A DNA stretch of 51,394 nt from Rodentibacter trehalosifermentans (GCF_002000545.1 NZ_MLHL01000016.1:1-51394), one strand, 5' to 3'; shown: positions 1 to 10,803, numbered from the stretch's first letter. The notes: a model not told the origin generated them from the letters alone. Numbers and translations: made by a program.

Positions 1-172
1 ACGTGTGGCGATTGAAGCGGGCATTTCTGATTTCTGGTATAAATATGTGGGCTTTGGCGGTCGTATTGTCGGTATGAATTCTTTCGGTGAGTCAGCGCCT
101 GCCGATCAATTATTCAAATTGTTCGGTTTCACCGTGGGTAACGTGGTGGCAACAGCGAAAGAGATTTTGTAA
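1..172 (+). CDS. tktA: Transketolase, C-terminal end (partial)
   Basis: The window opens inside this gene; only the last 56 codons are visible, in the frame starting at base 2. The translation contains [10 protein letters not shown] and [10 protein letters not shown] and ends with [14 protein letters not shown], which matches the C-terminal domain of bacterial transketolases. The enzyme is a cytoplasmic, thiamine-diphosphate-dependent enzyme of the non-oxidative pentose phosphate pathway and moves two-carbon ketol units between sugar phosphates. Transaldolase follows 59 bases later on the same strand, so both halves of that pathway are adjacent and may be co-transcribed. The tktA versus tktB naming cannot be decided from the tail alone. 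Confidence 0.9.
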   Translation, partial: RVAIEAGISDFWYKYVGFGGRIVGMNSFGESAPADQLFKLFGFTVGNVVATAKEIL

Positions 173-231
173 TTAAATCTAAATACTGAATACTGAGTGT
201 ACAACAGACTAATAAGTGAAAAGGAGAAATT

Positions 232-1182
232 ATGTCACAGTTAGAAATATTGAAAAAAATGACCGTTGTAGTCGCAGATACCGGCGATATTGAAGCCATC
301 AAAAAATATCAACCACAAGATGCGACAACCAACCCTTCTTTAATTTTAAGTGCTTCGGCATTGCCACAATATGCGCCACTCATTGATGAAGCCGTCAGCT
401 ATGCCAAAGCACAAAGCAGTGATAAAGCACACCAATTGATTGATGCGGAAGATAAATTAGCCGTTAACATCGGTTTAGAAATTTTAAAAATCGTGCCGGG
501 ACGCATTTCAACAGAAGTCGATGCCCGTCTTTCTTACAACACCCAAGCTACCGTTGAAAAAGCCCGTAAGCTGATTGCACTTTATAACGCAGCGGGTATC
601 TCAAATGATCGTATTTTGATTAAAATCGCTTCAACATGGCAAGGAATTCGTGCCGCAGAAATTCTTGAAAAAGAAGGCATTAACTGTAACCTCACCCTGT
701 TATTTTCCGAAGCTCAGGCCCGTGCTTGTGCCGAAGCTGGCGTTTATTTAATTTCGCCATTTGTCGGTCGTATCTTAGACTGGTATAAAGCCAACAGTGA
801 CAAAAAAGACTATGCTCCGGCTGAAGATCCGGGTGTGATTTCTGTGACCAAAATTTACAATTACTACAAAACATACGGTTACAATACCGTAGTTATGGGG
901 GCGAGTTTCCGTAATGTAGGCGAAATTACCGAGTTAGCCGGTTGCGACCGCTTAACCATTGCACCACCGCTTCTTAAAGAATTACAAGAAAATTCAACGG
1001 CACTTGTGCGTAAATTGGAATATAAAGGGGAAGTGAAAGCCAAACCACAACCACTGACTGAAGCTGAATTCTATTGGCAGCATAATAGCGATGCCATGGC
1101 AGTTGAAAAATTGGCTGAGGGCATTCGCAAGTTCGCTATCGACCAAGAAAAATTAGAGGCGATGCTCGCTGCGAAATTATAA
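232..1182 (+). CDS. talB: Transaldolase B
   Basis: This 316-residue protein has the usual length of TalB-type transaldolases. It moves a three-carbon dihydroxyacetone unit between sedoheptulose-7-P and glyceraldehyde-3-P in the cytoplasm. Visible signatures are the N-terminal VADTGD with the conserved Asp, [10 protein letters not shown] around residue 30, and [15 protein letters not shown] around residues 127-141, which carries the Schiff-base lysine. The start is preceded by a good ribosome site (AAGGAGAAATT then ATG). It lies directly after transketolase and ends before a strong hairpin terminator, so it is probably the last gene of that unit. Confidence 0.97.
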   Translation: MSQLEILKKMTVVVADTGDIEAIKKYQPQDATTNPSLILSASALPQYAPLIDEAVSYAKAQSSDKAHQLIDAEDKLAVNIGLEILKIVPGRISTEVDARLSYNTQATVEKARKLIALYNAAGISNDRILIKIASTWQGIRAAEILEKEGINCNLTLLFSEAQARACAEAGVYLISPFVGRILDWYKANSDKKDYAPAEDPGVISVTKIYNYYKTYGYNTVVMGASFRNVGEITELAGCDRLTIAPPLLKELQENSTALVRKLEYKGEVKAKPQPLTEAEFYWQHNSDAMAVEKLAEGIRKFAIDQEKLEAMLAAKL

Positions 1183-1200
1183 TTTTTCTCTCTCTTCTAT

Positions 1201-1235
1201 TCCCTTTAATGCCGTGGCATTAAAGGGATTTTTTA
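1201..1235 (+). terminator. Rho-independent terminator after talB
   Basis: A perfect 13-base stem, TCCCTTTAATGCC at 1201-1213 and GGCATTAAAGGGA at 1216-1228, is followed by a T-rich run (TTTTTTAT). It sits 18 bases after the talB stop. The opposite strand has no T-run after the stem, so it serves talB only, not the convergent gene downstream. Confidence 0.9.
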
Positions 1236-1280
1236 TGTTTTTTGCAAGGAATGTTGAAAGGCTTCGCTTAGATTGTCGGA

Positions 1281-2837
1281 TCATTCAGGTTTAGGGCGAA
1301 TATCGATAGCCGGATCCCTTTCTTTACGATATTTTTCGTTAATGCGTTTTTGTAGGCCAAAATCTTCTTGATCAGCCTCATTGGAAAATAAATTTTCTTT
1401 TTGCAGTTGTGGGTTTTGAATTCCTATCCAATTTGCAATGCCTTCTAAAAAATTCAATCCGGATTTAAACACCTTGTATTCTTTGCGTTCAGTATCATCA
1501 GAGGAAATTTTAAAAAGAGGCACATCGTGGTGTGCTTGGCTAAAACAGTTTTGATTAAATAACACTTGGTGTTTTTCATCTTGTTGGTGGCATAAGCCGT
1601 GATCTGAAAAATAGATCATAGAAAAAGTGCGGTGAGTTTTTTGCTCGTTTTCTTGAAGTTGCTCATAAATCTGTTTTAGCAAATCATCGGTTTTTTTTAT
1701 GGAAGAAATATAGCAGTTTAAGTAGGCATAGCGAGGATCAATGTCTTCCTCTTTAAAAATTTTCGGGTAATCTTCCACCCGATCACAGGCGAGCGGGTGA
1801 GCACCGTAAATATGCAACACAATGAAACGTTTTCCCTGAATTGGCGAGGCTAACACTTGGGATAATTGGGGTAATAAATCAAAATCACTGTAGTTGGTGG
1901 AGTTGAAGCTGCCCCCCTTTTTGAGGAAAAGGGTTTCATCGGATTTTGAGGCAAGCGAGGATACCGGCGTATCGAATTCCCCTAATAACCCTTGATTTGA
2001 TAACCAATAGGTTTTAATGCCGGCGGATTTCACCAAATCCACTAAACTTAATGCGTAATTGGGCTCCCATTTTTCTTTATTTGGCAAGGTGAGCATTAAA
2101 CGTAAAGAGGCTACCGTATTGGTGCCGGCAGAACGAAAACCATCAATGAGCGTGCCTTTGGCATTTGACATAAAAGGCGTATTGTGAACAGGGTAGCCGT
2201 AGGCATGGTGATAATCTTTGCGTGCGCTTTCACCAAGGATGATGACATAATCATCGTAACGGGAATTTTCTAATGTGGATTTTCCCCAGTTATCCGATTG
2301 CGCCATTTGTTTTAATTTGTTCATTTCATCATAGATTTTGACGGTCGAACTGACGGTTTCTTTCATTGGTTCGGCAATGGGGAGGTGGTAGGCAAAGAGC
2401 AAAGCACTCAGCGTGATAAAGGCTTTGTTTCGATAATACTTAACCCCGAATTTGACCGCACTTTTATATTGCACAAGCAATAAAATCGGGATTAAAAAGG
2501 TGATCACATAACTACTGAACGGAATTTGTAATAAAAATTCTTTGGTTTCTAATAGATCCGTAGAGAAAACAGAGGCGATATATTGATAACTCGGTGCGCC
2601 AAAATTAAGCCCTGTTGGGGTGTAAATAGCATGGGCGAAAGCGAGCGGTAATAGAATAAAATAAAATGCCTTTTTGCTACTGCTTAATAGCAAAATTATC
2701 GCCCCGGTGAGCAAGATAAGTGCCATGCCGGGTTTTGGGAACAAACCTGAACCGATCAACATAAAATAGCCTGCGAGATTGGCGCAAGCAAAGACAAAAA
2801 GTGCGGTTAAAATGCGGTATGTTTTTGGTATTGTCAT
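1281..2837 (-). CDS. Sulfatase-family phosphoethanolamine transferase (EptA/CptA type)
   Basis: This 518-residue protein has about five N-terminal hydrophobic segments in the first 150 residues, followed by a periplasmic alkaline-phosphatase/sulfatase fold. Motifs are [11 protein letters not shown] near residue 200, which contains the metal-binding Glu, then GTNTVASLR with the likely nucleophilic Thr, [12 protein letters not shown], and YFSDHGLC with the metal-binding Asp-His pair. Family members move phosphoethanolamine from phosphatidylethanolamine onto lipid A or core sugars of the lipooligosaccharide, at the periplasmic face of the inner membrane. The acceptor sugar cannot be told from sequence. 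It is a single gene, convergent with talB and divergent from pyrH. Confidence 0.85.
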   Translation of the reverse strand: MTIPKTYRILTALFVFACANLAGYFMLIGSGLFPKPGMALILLTGAIILLLSSSKKAFYFILLPLAFAHAIYTPTGLNFGAPSYQYIASVFSTDLLETKEFLLQIPFSSYVITFLIPILLLVQYKSAVKFGVKYYRNKAFITLSALLFAYHLPIAEPMKETVSSTVKIYDEMNKLKQMAQSDNWGKSTLENSRYDDYVIILGESARKDYHHAYGYPVHNTPFMSNAKGTLIDGFRSAGTNTVASLRLMLTLPNKEKWEPNYALSLVDLVKSAGIKTYWLSNQGLLGEFDTPVSSLASKSDETLFLKKGGSFNSTNYSDFDLLPQLSQVLASPIQGKRFIVLHIYGAHPLACDRVEDYPKIFKEEDIDPRYAYLNCYISSIKKTDDLLKQIYEQLQENEQKTHRTFSMIYFSDHGLCHQQDEKHQVLFNQNCFSQAHHDVPLFKISSDDTERKEYKVFKSGLNFLEGIANWIGIQNPQLQKENLFSNEADQEDFGLQKRINEKYRKERDPAIDIRPKPE

Positions 2838-2967
2838 AGTTTTCTGCTCAAAACGAAATGTCGCTTATTATCCATTTTTCAATCAGAATTTCCATCTTTA
2901 ACTTCTTCACTCTTGTTTCGTTATTCTATAAAATAAGCCAATTTTTTAAGCCAAAAAGGAAAAGACA

Positions 2968-3681
2968 ATGAGCCAACCAATTTATAAACGTATTTTATTG
3001 AAGTTAAGCGGTGAAGCATTACAGGGGGATGAAGGATTTGGTATTGATCCCTCGATTCTTGATCGTATGGCATTAGAGATCAAAGAATTAGTGGAAATGG
3101 GCGTAGAAGTTGGTGTGGTGCTTGGCGGGGGCAACCTATTTCGTGGTGCAAAACTGGCGAAAGCCGGGATGAACCGTGTGGTGGGCGATCATATGGGAAT
3201 GCTTGCCACCGTGATGAATGGCTTAGCCATGCGTGATGCGTTACATCGTGCGGATGTGAATGCAAAATTGATGTCCGCTTTCCAATTAAACGGGATTTGT
3301 GATACCTACAATTGGTCTGAGGCGATCAAAATGTTGCGTGAAAAACGTGTGGTGATTTTCTCTGCCGGTACAGGTAGCCCGTTTTTTACAACGGATTCAG
3401 CGGCTTGTTTACGAGGCATTGAAATTGAGGCGGATGTGGTTTTGAAGGCAACGAAAGTCGATGGGGTATATGATTGCGATCCGGCGAAAAACCCGCAAGC
3501 GAAGTTATATCAAAATCTTAGCTACGCAGAAGTGATCGATAAAGAATTACAAGTGATGGATTTGGCGGCATTTACGCTGGCACGGGATCACGGTATGCCG
3601 ATTCGGGTGTTTAATATGGTAAAACCCGGTGCATTACGCAATGTGGTGTTGGGCACTGAAGAAGGAACGACGATTAGCTAA
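2968..3681 (+). CDS. pyrH: UMP kinase
   Basis: The 237-residue product matches the size and sequence of bacterial hexameric UMP kinases of the amino acid kinase fold. It phosphorylates UMP to UDP in the cytoplasm. Typical stretches are [13 protein letters not shown] at the N-terminus, [10 protein letters not shown] near residue 50, and [12 protein letters not shown] near residue 138, with [10 protein letters not shown] following. The start has a clear AAGGAAAAG ribosome site. It stands alone between a divergent phosphoethanolamine transferase and a strong terminator. No frr gene follows, although frr is a neighbour in many other gammaproteobacteria. Confidence 0.97.
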   Translation: MSQPIYKRILLKLSGEALQGDEGFGIDPSILDRMALEIKELVEMGVEVGVVLGGGNLFRGAKLAKAGMNRVVGDHMGMLATVMNGLAMRDALHRADVNAKLMSAFQLNGICDTYNWSEAIKMLREKRVVIFSAGTGSPFFTTDSAACLRGIEIEADVVLKATKVDGVYDCDPAKNPQAKLYQNLSYAEVIDKELQVMDLAAFTLARDHGMPIRVFNMVKPGALRNVVLGTEEGTTIS

Positions 3682-3694
3682 TCAAATTGTCATA

Positions 3695-3729
3695 CAAAAA
3701 ACGGTAGAAATGATTTCTACCGTTTTTTG
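3695..3729. terminator. Bidirectional terminator between pyrH and yggT
   Basis: A perfect 16-base stem, CAAAAAACGGTAGAAA at 3695-3710 and its complement at 3714-3729, has a 3-base loop. The flanking A-run and T-run give a U-tract in both directions, so it can end both pyrH and the convergent corA-yggT transcript. Confidence 0.9.
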
Positions 3730-3737
3730 TTGGCATT

Positions 3738-4292
3738 TTATCCGGCAATGACCCAAAGCCCTTGCAGCAGATCAGTCAGTAAATTATTGATAAAAAGTAA
3801 GATAAACACCACAACCATCGGTGAAAAATCAATCACACCCAGTGTAGGAAGAATTTTTCTTATGGGTTGGAGCAGTGGAGCGGTAAGCTGATAAAAGGCA
3901 TAGAAAATAGGATTATGCCCTTGGTGAAACCAACTGGATATGGCACTAATAAAGAGTACATAGAAAATGGCGACACCGATTGCTTTAAGAATACTTAACA
4001 CACCTAAAATAAGCATGACATCAATGGCTAAACCAAAATAAAGCACGGATTTTAATGCCCCAAGCAGAAAAATGACAAAAAGTGCTGAGGTATCAACATT
4101 TTTGATAACCGGGGCAAATTTTCTCAGAGGTTTCAGTATCGGCTCTGTTGCTTTCACGGCAAATTGTGAAAGCGGGTTGTAATAATCGACCCGAGCGAAC
4201 TGTAACCAAGCGCGTAAAACCAATACAAGCGCATAAAAATTGATAATCGAACCGACAAATAATGCGGTTTGGGATAATTCCATTATAGCCAT
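3738..4292 (-). CDS. yggT: YggT family inner membrane protein
   Basis: The 184-residue hydrophobic protein contains two copies of the YGGT domain. The first is around residues 10-95, with [20 protein letters not shown] and LKPLRKFAP. The second is around residues 100-180, with [20 protein letters not shown]. Four or more membrane segments are apparent. The family is widespread in bacteria and has been linked to membrane or osmotic functions, but no firm biochemical role is known. The start overlaps the end of corA by 10 bases, so the two are almost certainly one transcript. Confidence 0.88.
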   Translation of the reverse strand: MAIMELSQTALFVGSIINFYALVLVLRAWLQFARVDYYNPLSQFAVKATEPILKPLRKFAPVIKNVDTSALFVIFLLGALKSVLYFGLAIDVMLILGVLSILKAIGVAIFYVLFISAISSWFHQGHNPIFYAFYQLTAPLLQPIRKILPTLGVIDFSPMVVVFILLFINNLLTDLLQGLWVIAG

Positions 4293-5230
4293 CCTTTTCG
4301 TCTAAAATAAATGTAAGGGGTGAGGGCGGCGGCAATCATTAAACCGATAGCCATTGGGTAACCGTATTTAAAATGCAACTCCGGCATAAATTCAAAGTTC
4401 ATTCCATAAGTGGAGGCAACCAGTGTGGCAGGAAGGAACATCACGGATACCACGGAGAAAAATTTCATGATTTTATTCTGCTCGATATTGATGTAACCCA
4501 TTGCCGCTTGCATGAGGAAATTAACCTTTTGGAATAAGGACTCGTTATGAGGTTGTAAGGATTCAATATCTCGCAAGATTTCACGCGCCTGTTCCAGCTG
4601 GTTTGCCGGTAAACGGGTTTTGCGCACAAGAAAACCAAGGGCTCGCTGGGTATCCATCAAACACAAACGGACTTTCGAACTGGTATCTTCTTGTTCGGTG
4701 AGGGTGTTTAGCGCTTCATCAAAGGCTTCATCTTGTTTTCCGTTTAAAATGACACGGCTTAAGGCCTCTAAATCTGCATAAACATTTTCAATCACATCGG
4801 CCAACTGCTCGATTTTGGTTTCGAAAAGATCTAATAACACTTCATAAGAATTCGCTTCTAATAAACGCTGGCTACGGGAACGCATACGGTATAAGCGAAA
4901 TGCAGGGAGTTCACGATCCCGTAAGGTGAACAAGCGTCCGTCACGAATGGTAAATGCCACACTGGCTAAATCCGCATAGTCGTTTTCATCTTCACAATAA
5001 AAGAATGAGTGAAGGTGTAAGCCGTCCTCGTCTTCAAAAAAACGTGCAGATGCTTCGATATTTTCCAATTCTAGGAAAGAGGCAAGGCTCTGTTCTAAGC
5101 TTTCTTGCAGCATTTCACGTTCTTCGCTTGTGGGTTCAAGTAAATCAAGCCAAATGGCATTACTCAGATTGGCTTGATCTTCATCAATGCGAACTAAGCG
5201 GGAATCATTGATAGCAAAAGCGTTGATCAT
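4283..5230 (-). CDS. corA: Magnesium/cobalt transporter CorA
   Basis: The 315-residue protein has a long acidic, mostly helical cytoplasmic N-terminal domain and two C-terminal membrane helices. The signature YGMN falls near residue 275, between the pore helix region ([14 protein letters not shown]) and the last helix; the basic end YFRRKGWL is typical. CorA forms homopentameric channels for Mg2+, and also Co2+ and Ni2+, in the inner membrane. The ATG is preceded by AGGAG. The start codon also overlaps the stop of an upstream open frame in an ATGA arrangement; that upstream region is described separately. yggT follows with an overlap. Confidence 0.96.
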   Translation of the reverse strand: MINAFAINDSRLVRIDEDQANLSNAIWLDLLEPTSEEREMLQESLEQSLASFLELENIEASARFFEDEDGLHLHSFFYCEDENDYADLASVAFTIRDGRLFTLRDRELPAFRLYRMRSRSQRLLEANSYEVLLDLFETKIEQLADVIENVYADLEALSRVILNGKQDEAFDEALNTLTEQEDTSSKVRLCLMDTQRALGFLVRKTRLPANQLEQAREILRDIESLQPHNESLFQKVNFLMQAAMGYINIEQNKIMKFFSVVSVMFLPATLVASTYGMNFEFMPELHFKYGYPMAIGLMIAAALTPYIYFRRKGWL

Positions 5231-5448
5231 TTCATACTCCTTTTGGGATTATGAACAGCTAACCGTGAACATATAAGAATGTCAAACGAATAAAGTGCGG
5301 TTAAAAATTGCGGTATTTCGTTTGGTTTAAAGATGCCGAAAATGGTAAACCTACCGACGAACTCTCGCCGATAGCCATTGGCATAAGGCGGGAGACTAAA
5401 GCGATATTCGGTATCGACTATGACTGTCCAAAGTGTGTGTCCTTCTCG
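5227..5448 (-). other. Structured region before corA: possible mRNA leader or decayed repeat
   Basis: This stretch separates corA from the yajG-like gene and has no conventional gene. On the minus strand it is open for 73 codons between a TAA at 5449-5451 and a TGA that overlaps the corA ATG. It has no ATG, GTG or TTG start until the last codons. It looks richer in G and C than most spacers here and contains a nested hairpin: CTCTCGCC at 5362-5369 pairs with GGCGGGAG at 5387-5394, with GCC/GGC inside. A Hin uptake signal lies near 5291. It may be a cis-acting RNA leader of corA, or the remains of a repeated element or gene. I cannot tell which. Confidence 0.35.
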
Positions 5449-5464
5449 TTAAAAAATCGGGCGA

Positions 5465-5493
5465 ATGTTACGCTTGAAAGGGGAGTTCGTCAA
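5465..5493 (-). promoter_or_regulatory. Candidate promoter upstream of corA
   Basis: On the minus strand TTGACG (5493-5488) is separated by 17 bases from TAACAT (5470-5465). The -35 matches consensus at five of six positions and the -10 at four of six, with ideal spacing. It would start a transcript near 5458, giving a corA leader of about 230 bases that includes the nested hairpin. This is a sequence match only. Confidence 0.4.
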
Positions 5494-5511
5494 GTTTTTA
5501 TGGAAAATAAA

Positions 5512-5528
5512 TGGGGCGTAATGCCCCA
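5512..5528 (-). terminator. Probable terminator after the YajG-like gene
   Basis: A 6-base GC-rich stem, TGGGGC (5512-5517) and GCCCCA (5523-5528), lies 8 bases after the minus-strand stop and is followed on that strand by TTTATTTTCC. The stem is short but stable and correctly placed. Confidence 0.6.
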
Positions 5529-5535
5529 AATTCTA

Positions 5536-6135
5536 TTAGCGGGTATATTGATTGATAGCAGAGGCAACTTCTTGATCTTGATAAATATTATTAACAATAT
5601 CTTTGAAGGTTTCGCCCAGCACTTTTTGGATTTCATCATTGTCGGCATTAAAGGCACCGGATTGAGAACGTGTGGCATTGAAGGCTTTGTTATAGCTTCC
5701 GCTTGCGCCTTGCACATACACCATCACTTGAATTTTCGTACTGAGGTTGTAACGGAAGTTGCCTTGCTCAACGTTGGTGAAGAACGCTTTAACTTCAACG
5801 GTAACACCGGCGTTAGCATTGTTTGATTGACCGATGCGAAACCCTTTGCTCACTAAATTTTGTTGCATTACCTGTTGAAATAGTTGCGTGACACTAGGCG
5901 AGGCATTGAGTTTGATTAACTCACCGTTTTTTGTATAACTTGCCACATCTTGTTGTGGACGTGCATCTTTTGTTGTGACGTACACCACCGCAGATTGATT
6001 AACATTCAACGAAGCGGTTGGGGCTGGTGGGGTAAAGGTGAGGGTATTCGATTGGGCTTGGCAGCCGGCAAGGAAAAGGGTCACTACGGCAACGCTCACA
6101 GCGGATAATGTTTTGATTTTGTTTGTCAGTTTCAT
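5536..6135 (-). CDS. YajG family outer-membrane-type lipoprotein
   Basis: This 199-residue protein has a lipoprotein signal: basic start MKLTNKIK, a hydrophobic core, and the lipobox LAGC with the lipidated Cys near residue 25. The residue after Cys is Gln rather than Asp, which suggests outer membrane sorting. The mature part resembles the YajG family (about 190 residues in E. coli), with [12 protein letters not shown] and [16 protein letters not shown] as readable segments. The function of YajG is not known. The gene is divergent from bolA, as yajG and bolA are near each other in E. coli, which supports the assignment. Confidence 0.75.
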   Translation of the reverse strand: MKLTNKIKTLSAVSVAVVTLFLAGCQAQSNTLTFTPPAPTASLNVNQSAVVYVTTKDARPQQDVASYTKNGELIKLNASPSVTQLFQQVMQQNLVSKGFRIGQSNNANAGVTVEVKAFFTNVEQGNFRYNLSTKIQVMVYVQGASGSYNKAFNATRSQSGAFNADNDEIQKVLGETFKDIVNNIYQDQEVASAINQYTR

Positions 6136-6227
6136 AATTTCCTCAATGGATTGAATTGAACTGTGCTATTCTTACAGACTTAATTGCGGATGTATAGCGT
6201 TTCTACAAAATTTATTGGAGATTGAAG

Positions 6228-6539
6228 ATGTCAAAACAACAGGCTTTGTTAGCAAAAATTCACACGGAATTTCGACCGCACTTTGTGGCGGTAGAAAATG
6301 AAAGTCATCTACATAGCTCAGGGAGAGGGGCAGATTCACATTTCAAATTTGTCATTGTGAGTGACATCTTTGAGGGGATGTCCAGAGTACAACGTCATCA
6401 AACGGTCTATCAATTATTTGCTGATGATCTAAAAAATGGGATTCACGCCTTGGCGCTACATCTTTACACAAAAGAGGAATGGATGGCTCGTGGCGAAGTA
6501 TTCCCGTCTTCACCGAATTGTAGTGGTGTCGGACTATAA
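6228..6539 (+). CDS. bolA: BolA family protein
   Basis: From the ATG at 6228 the product is 103 residues, the usual length for BolA. I chose this start over a TTG at 6222 because GGAG lies 7 bases upstream of the ATG. The BolA fold is recognisable from VENESHLHSSGRGADSHFK, which includes the conserved His used in iron-sulfur cluster binding with monothiol glutaredoxin. FEGMSRVQRHQTVYQ and IHALALHLYT follow. BolA proteins act in the cytoplasm in iron-sulfur trafficking and in stress and envelope gene control. The gene appears to be transcribed alone, divergent from the yajG-like lipoprotein. Confidence 0.92.
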   Translation: MSKQQALLAKIHTEFRPHFVAVENESHLHSSGRGADSHFKFVIVSDIFEGMSRVQRHQTVYQLFADDLKNGIHALALHLYTKEEWMARGEVFPSSPNCSGVGL

Positions 6540-6865
6540 GTTTATCCTTTAAATATATTATGGCGTAACCATTTATGTGTATATTTAAAAAAGTTCACAA
6601 AATTTTCACAAAAAATACGCCTTAAGGTGGAATGAAAAGCGGATTTTCGCTAGAATGGGGCGTTTAAATTTTATATTTGCAACTTTGGGCAGAGTAGTGA
6701 TTTTTTGTCTGCCTAAAAATTAAACAGATTTGAGTTTTTTAAATTATGTGCCAGTTACGAATGCTTTGATTTTTTAGCATTTTCTGTCACGCTCAAACAC
6801 GAGATTGCATTTAGGTCTGCTTATTTGCAATCGTATTTTTAACCTTGAAAAGTAGTGCAAACAGT
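6540..6865 (+). promoter_or_regulatory. Intergenic region upstream of the nqr operon
   Basis: This 326-base AT-rich stretch holds no gene that I can support. It must carry the promoter of nqrABCDEF. A TAGAAT at about 6651 and several AT-rich hexamers are possible -10 elements, but none has a convincing partner. GGCAGA and TCTGCC around 6688-6713 could form a weak hairpin. No operator or riboswitch was recognised. Confidence 0.4.
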
Positions 6866-8209
6866 ATGATTACAATTAAGAAAGGCTTGGATCTTCCTAT
6901 TGCAGGAAAACCGGCACAAGTAATCCACAACGGCAATGTTGTGAATCAAGTTGCGATTCTTGGTGAGGAGTATGTGGGGATGCGTCCTTCCATGAAGGTA
7001 CGCGAAGGTGATGTTGTTAAGAAAGGTCAAGTGCTTTTTGAAGACAAGAAAAATCCTGGCGTGGTTTTTACAGCCCCAGCAAGTGGTACTATCACTGCGA
7101 TTAATCGTGGCGAAAAACGTGTATTACAATCTGTGGTCATTGATGTAAAAGGAGATGAACAGGTCACTTTTACGAAATACAATGCAGATGAACTCAATAC
7201 ACTTTCTTCCGAACAAGTGAAACAAAACTTGGTGGAATCCGGTCTTTGGACGGCATTTCGCACACGTCCATTTAGCAAAATTCCGGTCATTGAAAGTGAA
7301 CCTTCCTCTATTTTTGTCAATGCGATGGATACTAATCCATTGGCGGCTAATCCCGAAATCGTGTTAAAAGATTATGGGCAAGATTTCATTAATGGTTTAA
7401 CCGTATTAAGCCGTTTATTTCCAAGCAAGCCATTACATCTGTGTAAAGCAGGTGAGGCGAGTATCCCAACCGTAGAGTTATCAAATCTTCAGGTTCATGA
7501 TTTTGGTGGCGTTCATCCGGCTGGTTTAGTGGGAACACATATTCACTTTATCGATCCTGTTGGTGTACATAAAGCTGTATGGCATCTCAATTATCAAGAT
7601 GTGATTGCTATTGGTAAATTATTTACCACCGGTGAGCTTTACGTTGATCGTGTGATTTCTCTTGCCGGTCCACAAGTCAAAGAGCCTCGTTTAATTCGTA
7701 CGTTAATTGGCGCAAACCTTTCTCAATTAACTGAAAATGAGCTTAATGCGGGTGAAAATCGTGTCATTTCCGGTTCTGTACTTTGCGGTAACACGGCAAA
7801 AGGCGTGCATGACTATCTAGGTCGTTATGCCCTACAAGTTTCTGTGCTTGCAGAAGGGAATAATAAGGAATTCTTTGGTTGGATTACACCGCAGCCGAAT
7901 AAATATTCCATTACCCGTACCGTATTAGGCCATTTTGGTAAAAAACTCTTCAACTTTACCACTGCAGAAAATGGTGGTGAGCGTGCCATGGTGCCAATCG
8001 GCAACTATGAGCGTGTCATGCCGTTAGATATTTTACCGACTTTATTGTTGCGTGATTTGATCGCCGGTGATACAGACGGTGCTCAAGCATTGGGTTGTTT
8101 AGAGTTGGATGAAGAAGATTTAGCGCTTTGTTCATTTGTTTGCCCGGGCAAATATGAATATGGCTCAATCTTACGTCAGGCTTTGGAAAAGATTGAGAAG
8201 GAAGGTTAG
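6866..8209 (+). CDS. nqrA: Na+-translocating NADH:quinone oxidoreductase subunit A
   Basis: NqrA is the peripheral subunit of the sodium-pumping NADH:quinone oxidoreductase and contributes to ubiquinone binding. The product from the ATG at 6866 is 447 residues, the typical length, and starts [14 protein letters not shown] as in other NqrA proteins. The longer frame from a TTG at 6845 adds seven residues not seen in the family and was rejected. Recognisable segments include the lipoyl-like start ([20 protein letters not shown]) and [11 protein letters not shown]. It is the first gene of six; nqrB starts 2 bases after its stop. Confidence 0.96.
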   Translation: MITIKKGLDLPIAGKPAQVIHNGNVVNQVAILGEEYVGMRPSMKVREGDVVKKGQVLFEDKKNPGVVFTAPASGTITAINRGEKRVLQSVVIDVKGDEQVTFTKYNADELNTLSSEQVKQNLVESGLWTAFRTRPFSKIPVIESEPSSIFVNAMDTNPLAANPEIVLKDYGQDFINGLTVLSRLFPSKPLHLCKAGEASIPTVELSNLQVHDFGGVHPAGLVGTHIHFIDPVGVHKAVWHLNYQDVIAIGKLFTTGELYVDRVISLAGPQVKEPRLIRTLIGANLSQLTENELNAGENRVISGSVLCGNTAKGVHDYLGRYALQVSVLAEGNNKEFFGWITPQPNKYSITRTVLGHFGKKLFNFTTAENGGERAMVPIGNYERVMPLDILPTLLLRDLIAGDTDGAQALGCLELDEEDLALCSFVCPGKYEYGSILRQALEKIEKEG

Positions 8210-8211
8210 AA

Positions 8212-9447
8212 ATGGGTTTAAAAAATCTTTTAGAAAAAATGGAACCCGCGTTTTTACCAGGGGGTAAATACAGCAAGCTTTATCCGATCTTTGAATCGAT
8301 TTATACCTTGCTTTATACCCCGGGTACGGTAACGCATAAAAACACGCATGTTCGTGATGCGTTAGACTCAAAACGTATGATGATCACCGTGTTCCTCGCA
8401 CTGTTTCCTGCGATTTTTTATGGTATGTACAATGTGGGTAACCAAGCAATCCCTGCATTAAATCAATTAGGTAATTTAGAGCAATTAATTGCAACGGATT
8501 GGCATTATGCCCTCGCCAATGGTTTAGGGTTAGATTTAACCTTAAATGCAGGGTGGGGAAGCAAAATGGCGTTAGGGGCAATTTTCTTCCTACCGATTTA
8601 CTTAGTGGTCTTCACTGTTTGTACCATTTGGGAATTATTGTTCTCTGTGGTTCGTGGTCATGAAGTCAATGAAGGGATGTTTGTTTCTACCATCCTTTTT
8701 GCCTTAATTGTTCCACCAACCTTACCTTTATGGCAGGCCGCATTAGGTATCAGTTTCGGTATCGTGGTGGCAAAAGAGATCTTCGGTGGCGTTGGGCGTA
8801 ACTTTATGAACCCGGCATTGGCAGGTCGTGCTTTCTTATTCTTTGCTTATCCTGCACAAATTTCAGGTGATACGGTATGGACTGCGGCAGACGGCTTCTC
8901 TGGTGCGACCGCACTTTCACAATGGTCACAAGCCGGTCAAGGTGCATTGCAACATACGGTAACCGGTCAACCTATCTCTTGGATGGATGCCTTTATTGGT
9001 AATATTCCGGGGTCTATGGGCGAGGTTTCAACCTTAGCCATTTTAATCGGTGGGGCGATTATCGTTTTCACCCGTATTGCTTCATGGCGTATTATCGCAG
9101 GGGTTATGATTGGTATGATCGCAACCTCAACGTTATTTAACTTAATCGGTTCTGAAACCAATCATATGTTCTCAATGCCTTGGCATTGGCATTTGGTTTT
9201 AGGTGGCTTTGCACTGGGTATGGTGTTTATGGCAACAGATCCGGTTTCAGCCTCATTCACCAATACCGGTAAATGGTGGTATGGTGCATTGATTGGGGTG
9301 ATGGCAGTATTGATTCGTACGGTCAACCCGGCTTATCCGGAAGGAATGATGTTAGCAATTCTCTTTGCAAACTTATTTGCACCAATTTTTGACTACATCG
9401 TTGTTCAAGCAAATATCAAACGTCGGAGAGCAAGAACAAATGGCTAA
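8212..9447 (+). CDS. nqrB: Na+-translocating NADH:quinone oxidoreductase subunit B
   Basis: NqrB is a large integral membrane subunit that carries riboflavin and a covalent FMN and forms part of the sodium path. The 411-residue sequence has around ten hydrophobic segments. The covalent FMN site is visible as [10 protein letters not shown] around residue 230, whose Thr would be flavinylated by Apb[19 protein letters not shown] and [14 protein letters not shown] are typical of NqrB/RnfD proteins. The gene overlaps nqrC by 8 bases, implying translational coupling. Confidence 0.97.
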   Translation: MGLKNLLEKMEPAFLPGGKYSKLYPIFESIYTLLYTPGTVTHKNTHVRDALDSKRMMITVFLALFPAIFYGMYNVGNQAIPALNQLGNLEQLIATDWHYALANGLGLDLTLNAGWGSKMALGAIFFLPIYLVVFTVCTIWELLFSVVRGHEVNEGMFVSTILFALIVPPTLPLWQAALGISFGIVVAKEIFGGVGRNFMNPALAGRAFLFFAYPAQISGDTVWTAADGFSGATALSQWSQAGQGALQHTVTGQPISWMDAFIGNIPGSMGEVSTLAILIGGAIIVFTRIASWRIIAGVMIGMIATSTLFNLIGSETNHMFSMPWHWHLVLGGFALGMVFMATDPVSASFTNTGKWWYGALIGVMAVLIRTVNPAYPEGMMLAILFANLFAPIFDYIVVQANIKRRRARTNG

Positions 9448-10174
9448 GTTTAATAAAGACAGTGTAGGCGGTACGATTCTTGTTGTATTGCTACTGAGTT
9501 TAGTTTGTTCCATTATTGTTGCTGGTTCCGCAGTGATGTTAAAACCTGCACAAGAAGAGCAAAAATTACTCGATAAACAAAAAAATATCCTCAATGTGGC
9601 AGGACTTTTACAAGAGAAAACCAATGTAAAAGAAACCTATGCAAAATTTATCGAATCACGTTTTGTTGATTTGGCAACCGGGGATTATGTTCCACAAGCT
9701 GATGCTTCTCAACAGGCAATTCCTGCCGAGCAAGATAAAGCCCGAATTCGTACGCGTGGGAAAACCGCTGAAGTTTATCTTGTTAAAGATGAACAAGGTC
9801 AAACCCAGCAAGTCATTTTACCGATTTACGGGACCGGATTATGGTCTGTGATGTATGGATTAGTCTCTGTCCAACCGGATGGTAATACAATTAACGGTAT
9901 TACTTACTACCAACACGGTGAAACACCGGGATTAGGTGGTGAAATTGAAAATCCAAACTGGGCGGGTTTATTTAAAGGGAAGAAACTGTTCAATGAACAG
10001 CATCAACCGGCTATCCATATTGTGAAAGGTCAAGCACCAAAAGATGATCACAGTATTGACGGTTTATCCGGTGCAACCTTAACCGCTAACGGTGTTCAAG
10101 GTACTTTTGATTACTGGTTCAGCGAAAATGGCTTTAGTAAATATCTTGAAAAACTTCAAGCAGGAGCGAACTAA
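9440..10174 (+). CDS. nqrC: Na+-translocating NADH:quinone oxidoreductase subunit C
   Basis: NqrC is a single-span subunit with a large periplasmic domain bearing the second covalent FMN. The ATG at 9440 gives 244 residues starting [11 protein letters not shown], as in known NqrC. The longer frame from 9365 runs back inside nqrB and was rejected. One membrane segment lies around residues 12-32. The flavin attachment motif [12 protein letters not shown] is near the C-terminus, and the preceding [13 protein letters not shown] is also conserved. Its stop shares one base with the nqrD start. Confidence 0.96.
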   Translation: MAKFNKDSVGGTILVVLLLSLVCSIIVAGSAVMLKPAQEEQKLLDKQKNILNVAGLLQEKTNVKETYAKFIESRFVDLATGDYVPQADASQQAIPAEQDKARIRTRGKTAEVYLVKDEQGQTQQVILPIYGTGLWSVMYGLVSVQPDGNTINGITYYQHGETPGLGGEIENPNWAGLFKGKKLFNEQHQPAIHIVKGQAPKDDHSIDGLSGATLTANGVQGTFDYWFSENGFSKYLEKLQAGAN

Positions 10175-10800
10175 TGTCTGGAAAAACAAATTTAAAAGAT
10201 CTGTTATTAGCTCCTATTGCTAAAAACAACCCAATTGCATTGCAAATTCTTGGGATCTGTTCGGCATTAGCGGTAACAACAAAATTAGAAACCGCCTTTG
10301 TAATGGCAATTGCGGTAACCTTAGTAACCGGGTTATCAAACCTCTTTGTTTCTTTAATCCGAAACTATATCCCAAACAGTATCCGCATTATTGTACAACT
10401 TGCGATTATTGCTTCATTGGTTATTGTGGTTGACCAAGTATTAAAAGCTTATGCTTATGGTTTGTCTAAGCAGCTTTCCGTATTTGTCGGCCTCATTATT
10501 ACAAACTGTATCGTCATGGGGCGTGCAGAGGCTTTCGCGATGAAATCACCACCGCTTGAAAGCTTTGTAGATGGTATCGGTAACGGCTTAGGTTATGGTG
10601 CCATGTTAATCATTGTGGCTTTCTTCCGTGAACTTATTGGTTCAGGTAAATTATTTGGCATCACGATTTTTGAAACGATTCAAAATGGTGGCTGGTACCA
10701 AGCAAACGGTTTATTCCTACTTGCACCAAGTGCATTCTTTATCATCGGATTTGTTATCTGGGGATTAAGAACTTGGAAACCAGAGCAACAGGAGAAATAA
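10174..10800 (+). CDS. nqrD: Na+-translocating NADH:quinone oxidoreductase subunit D
   Basis: NqrD is a 208-residue membrane subunit with about six helices. With NqrE it forms the inverted-topology pair that holds an iron-sulfur centre within the membrane in Na+-NQR. Segments such as [19 protein letters not shown] and [16 protein letters not shown] are characteristic, and each includes a conserved Cys. The start overlaps the nqrC stop (TAATG), and nqrE follows after 3 bases. Confidence 0.96.
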   Translation: MSGKTNLKDLLLAPIAKNNPIALQILGICSALAVTTKLETAFVMAIAVTLVTGLSNLFVSLIRNYIPNSIRIIVQLAIIASLVIVVDQVLKAYAYGLSKQLSVFVGLIITNCIVMGRAEAFAMKSPPLESFVDGIGNGLGYGAMLIIVAFFRELIGSGKLFGITIFETIQNGGWYQANGLFLLAPSAFFIIGFVIWGLRTWKPEQQEK

Positions 10801-10803
10801 TCA

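Noticed and set aside
5308-5826. A 172-codon plus-strand open frame before and across the yajG-like gene
   Set aside because: More than half of it is antisense to a well-supported lipoprotein gene, there is no ribosome site, and the translated sequence has no recognisable domain. Only the spacer part is discussed, as a structured region.
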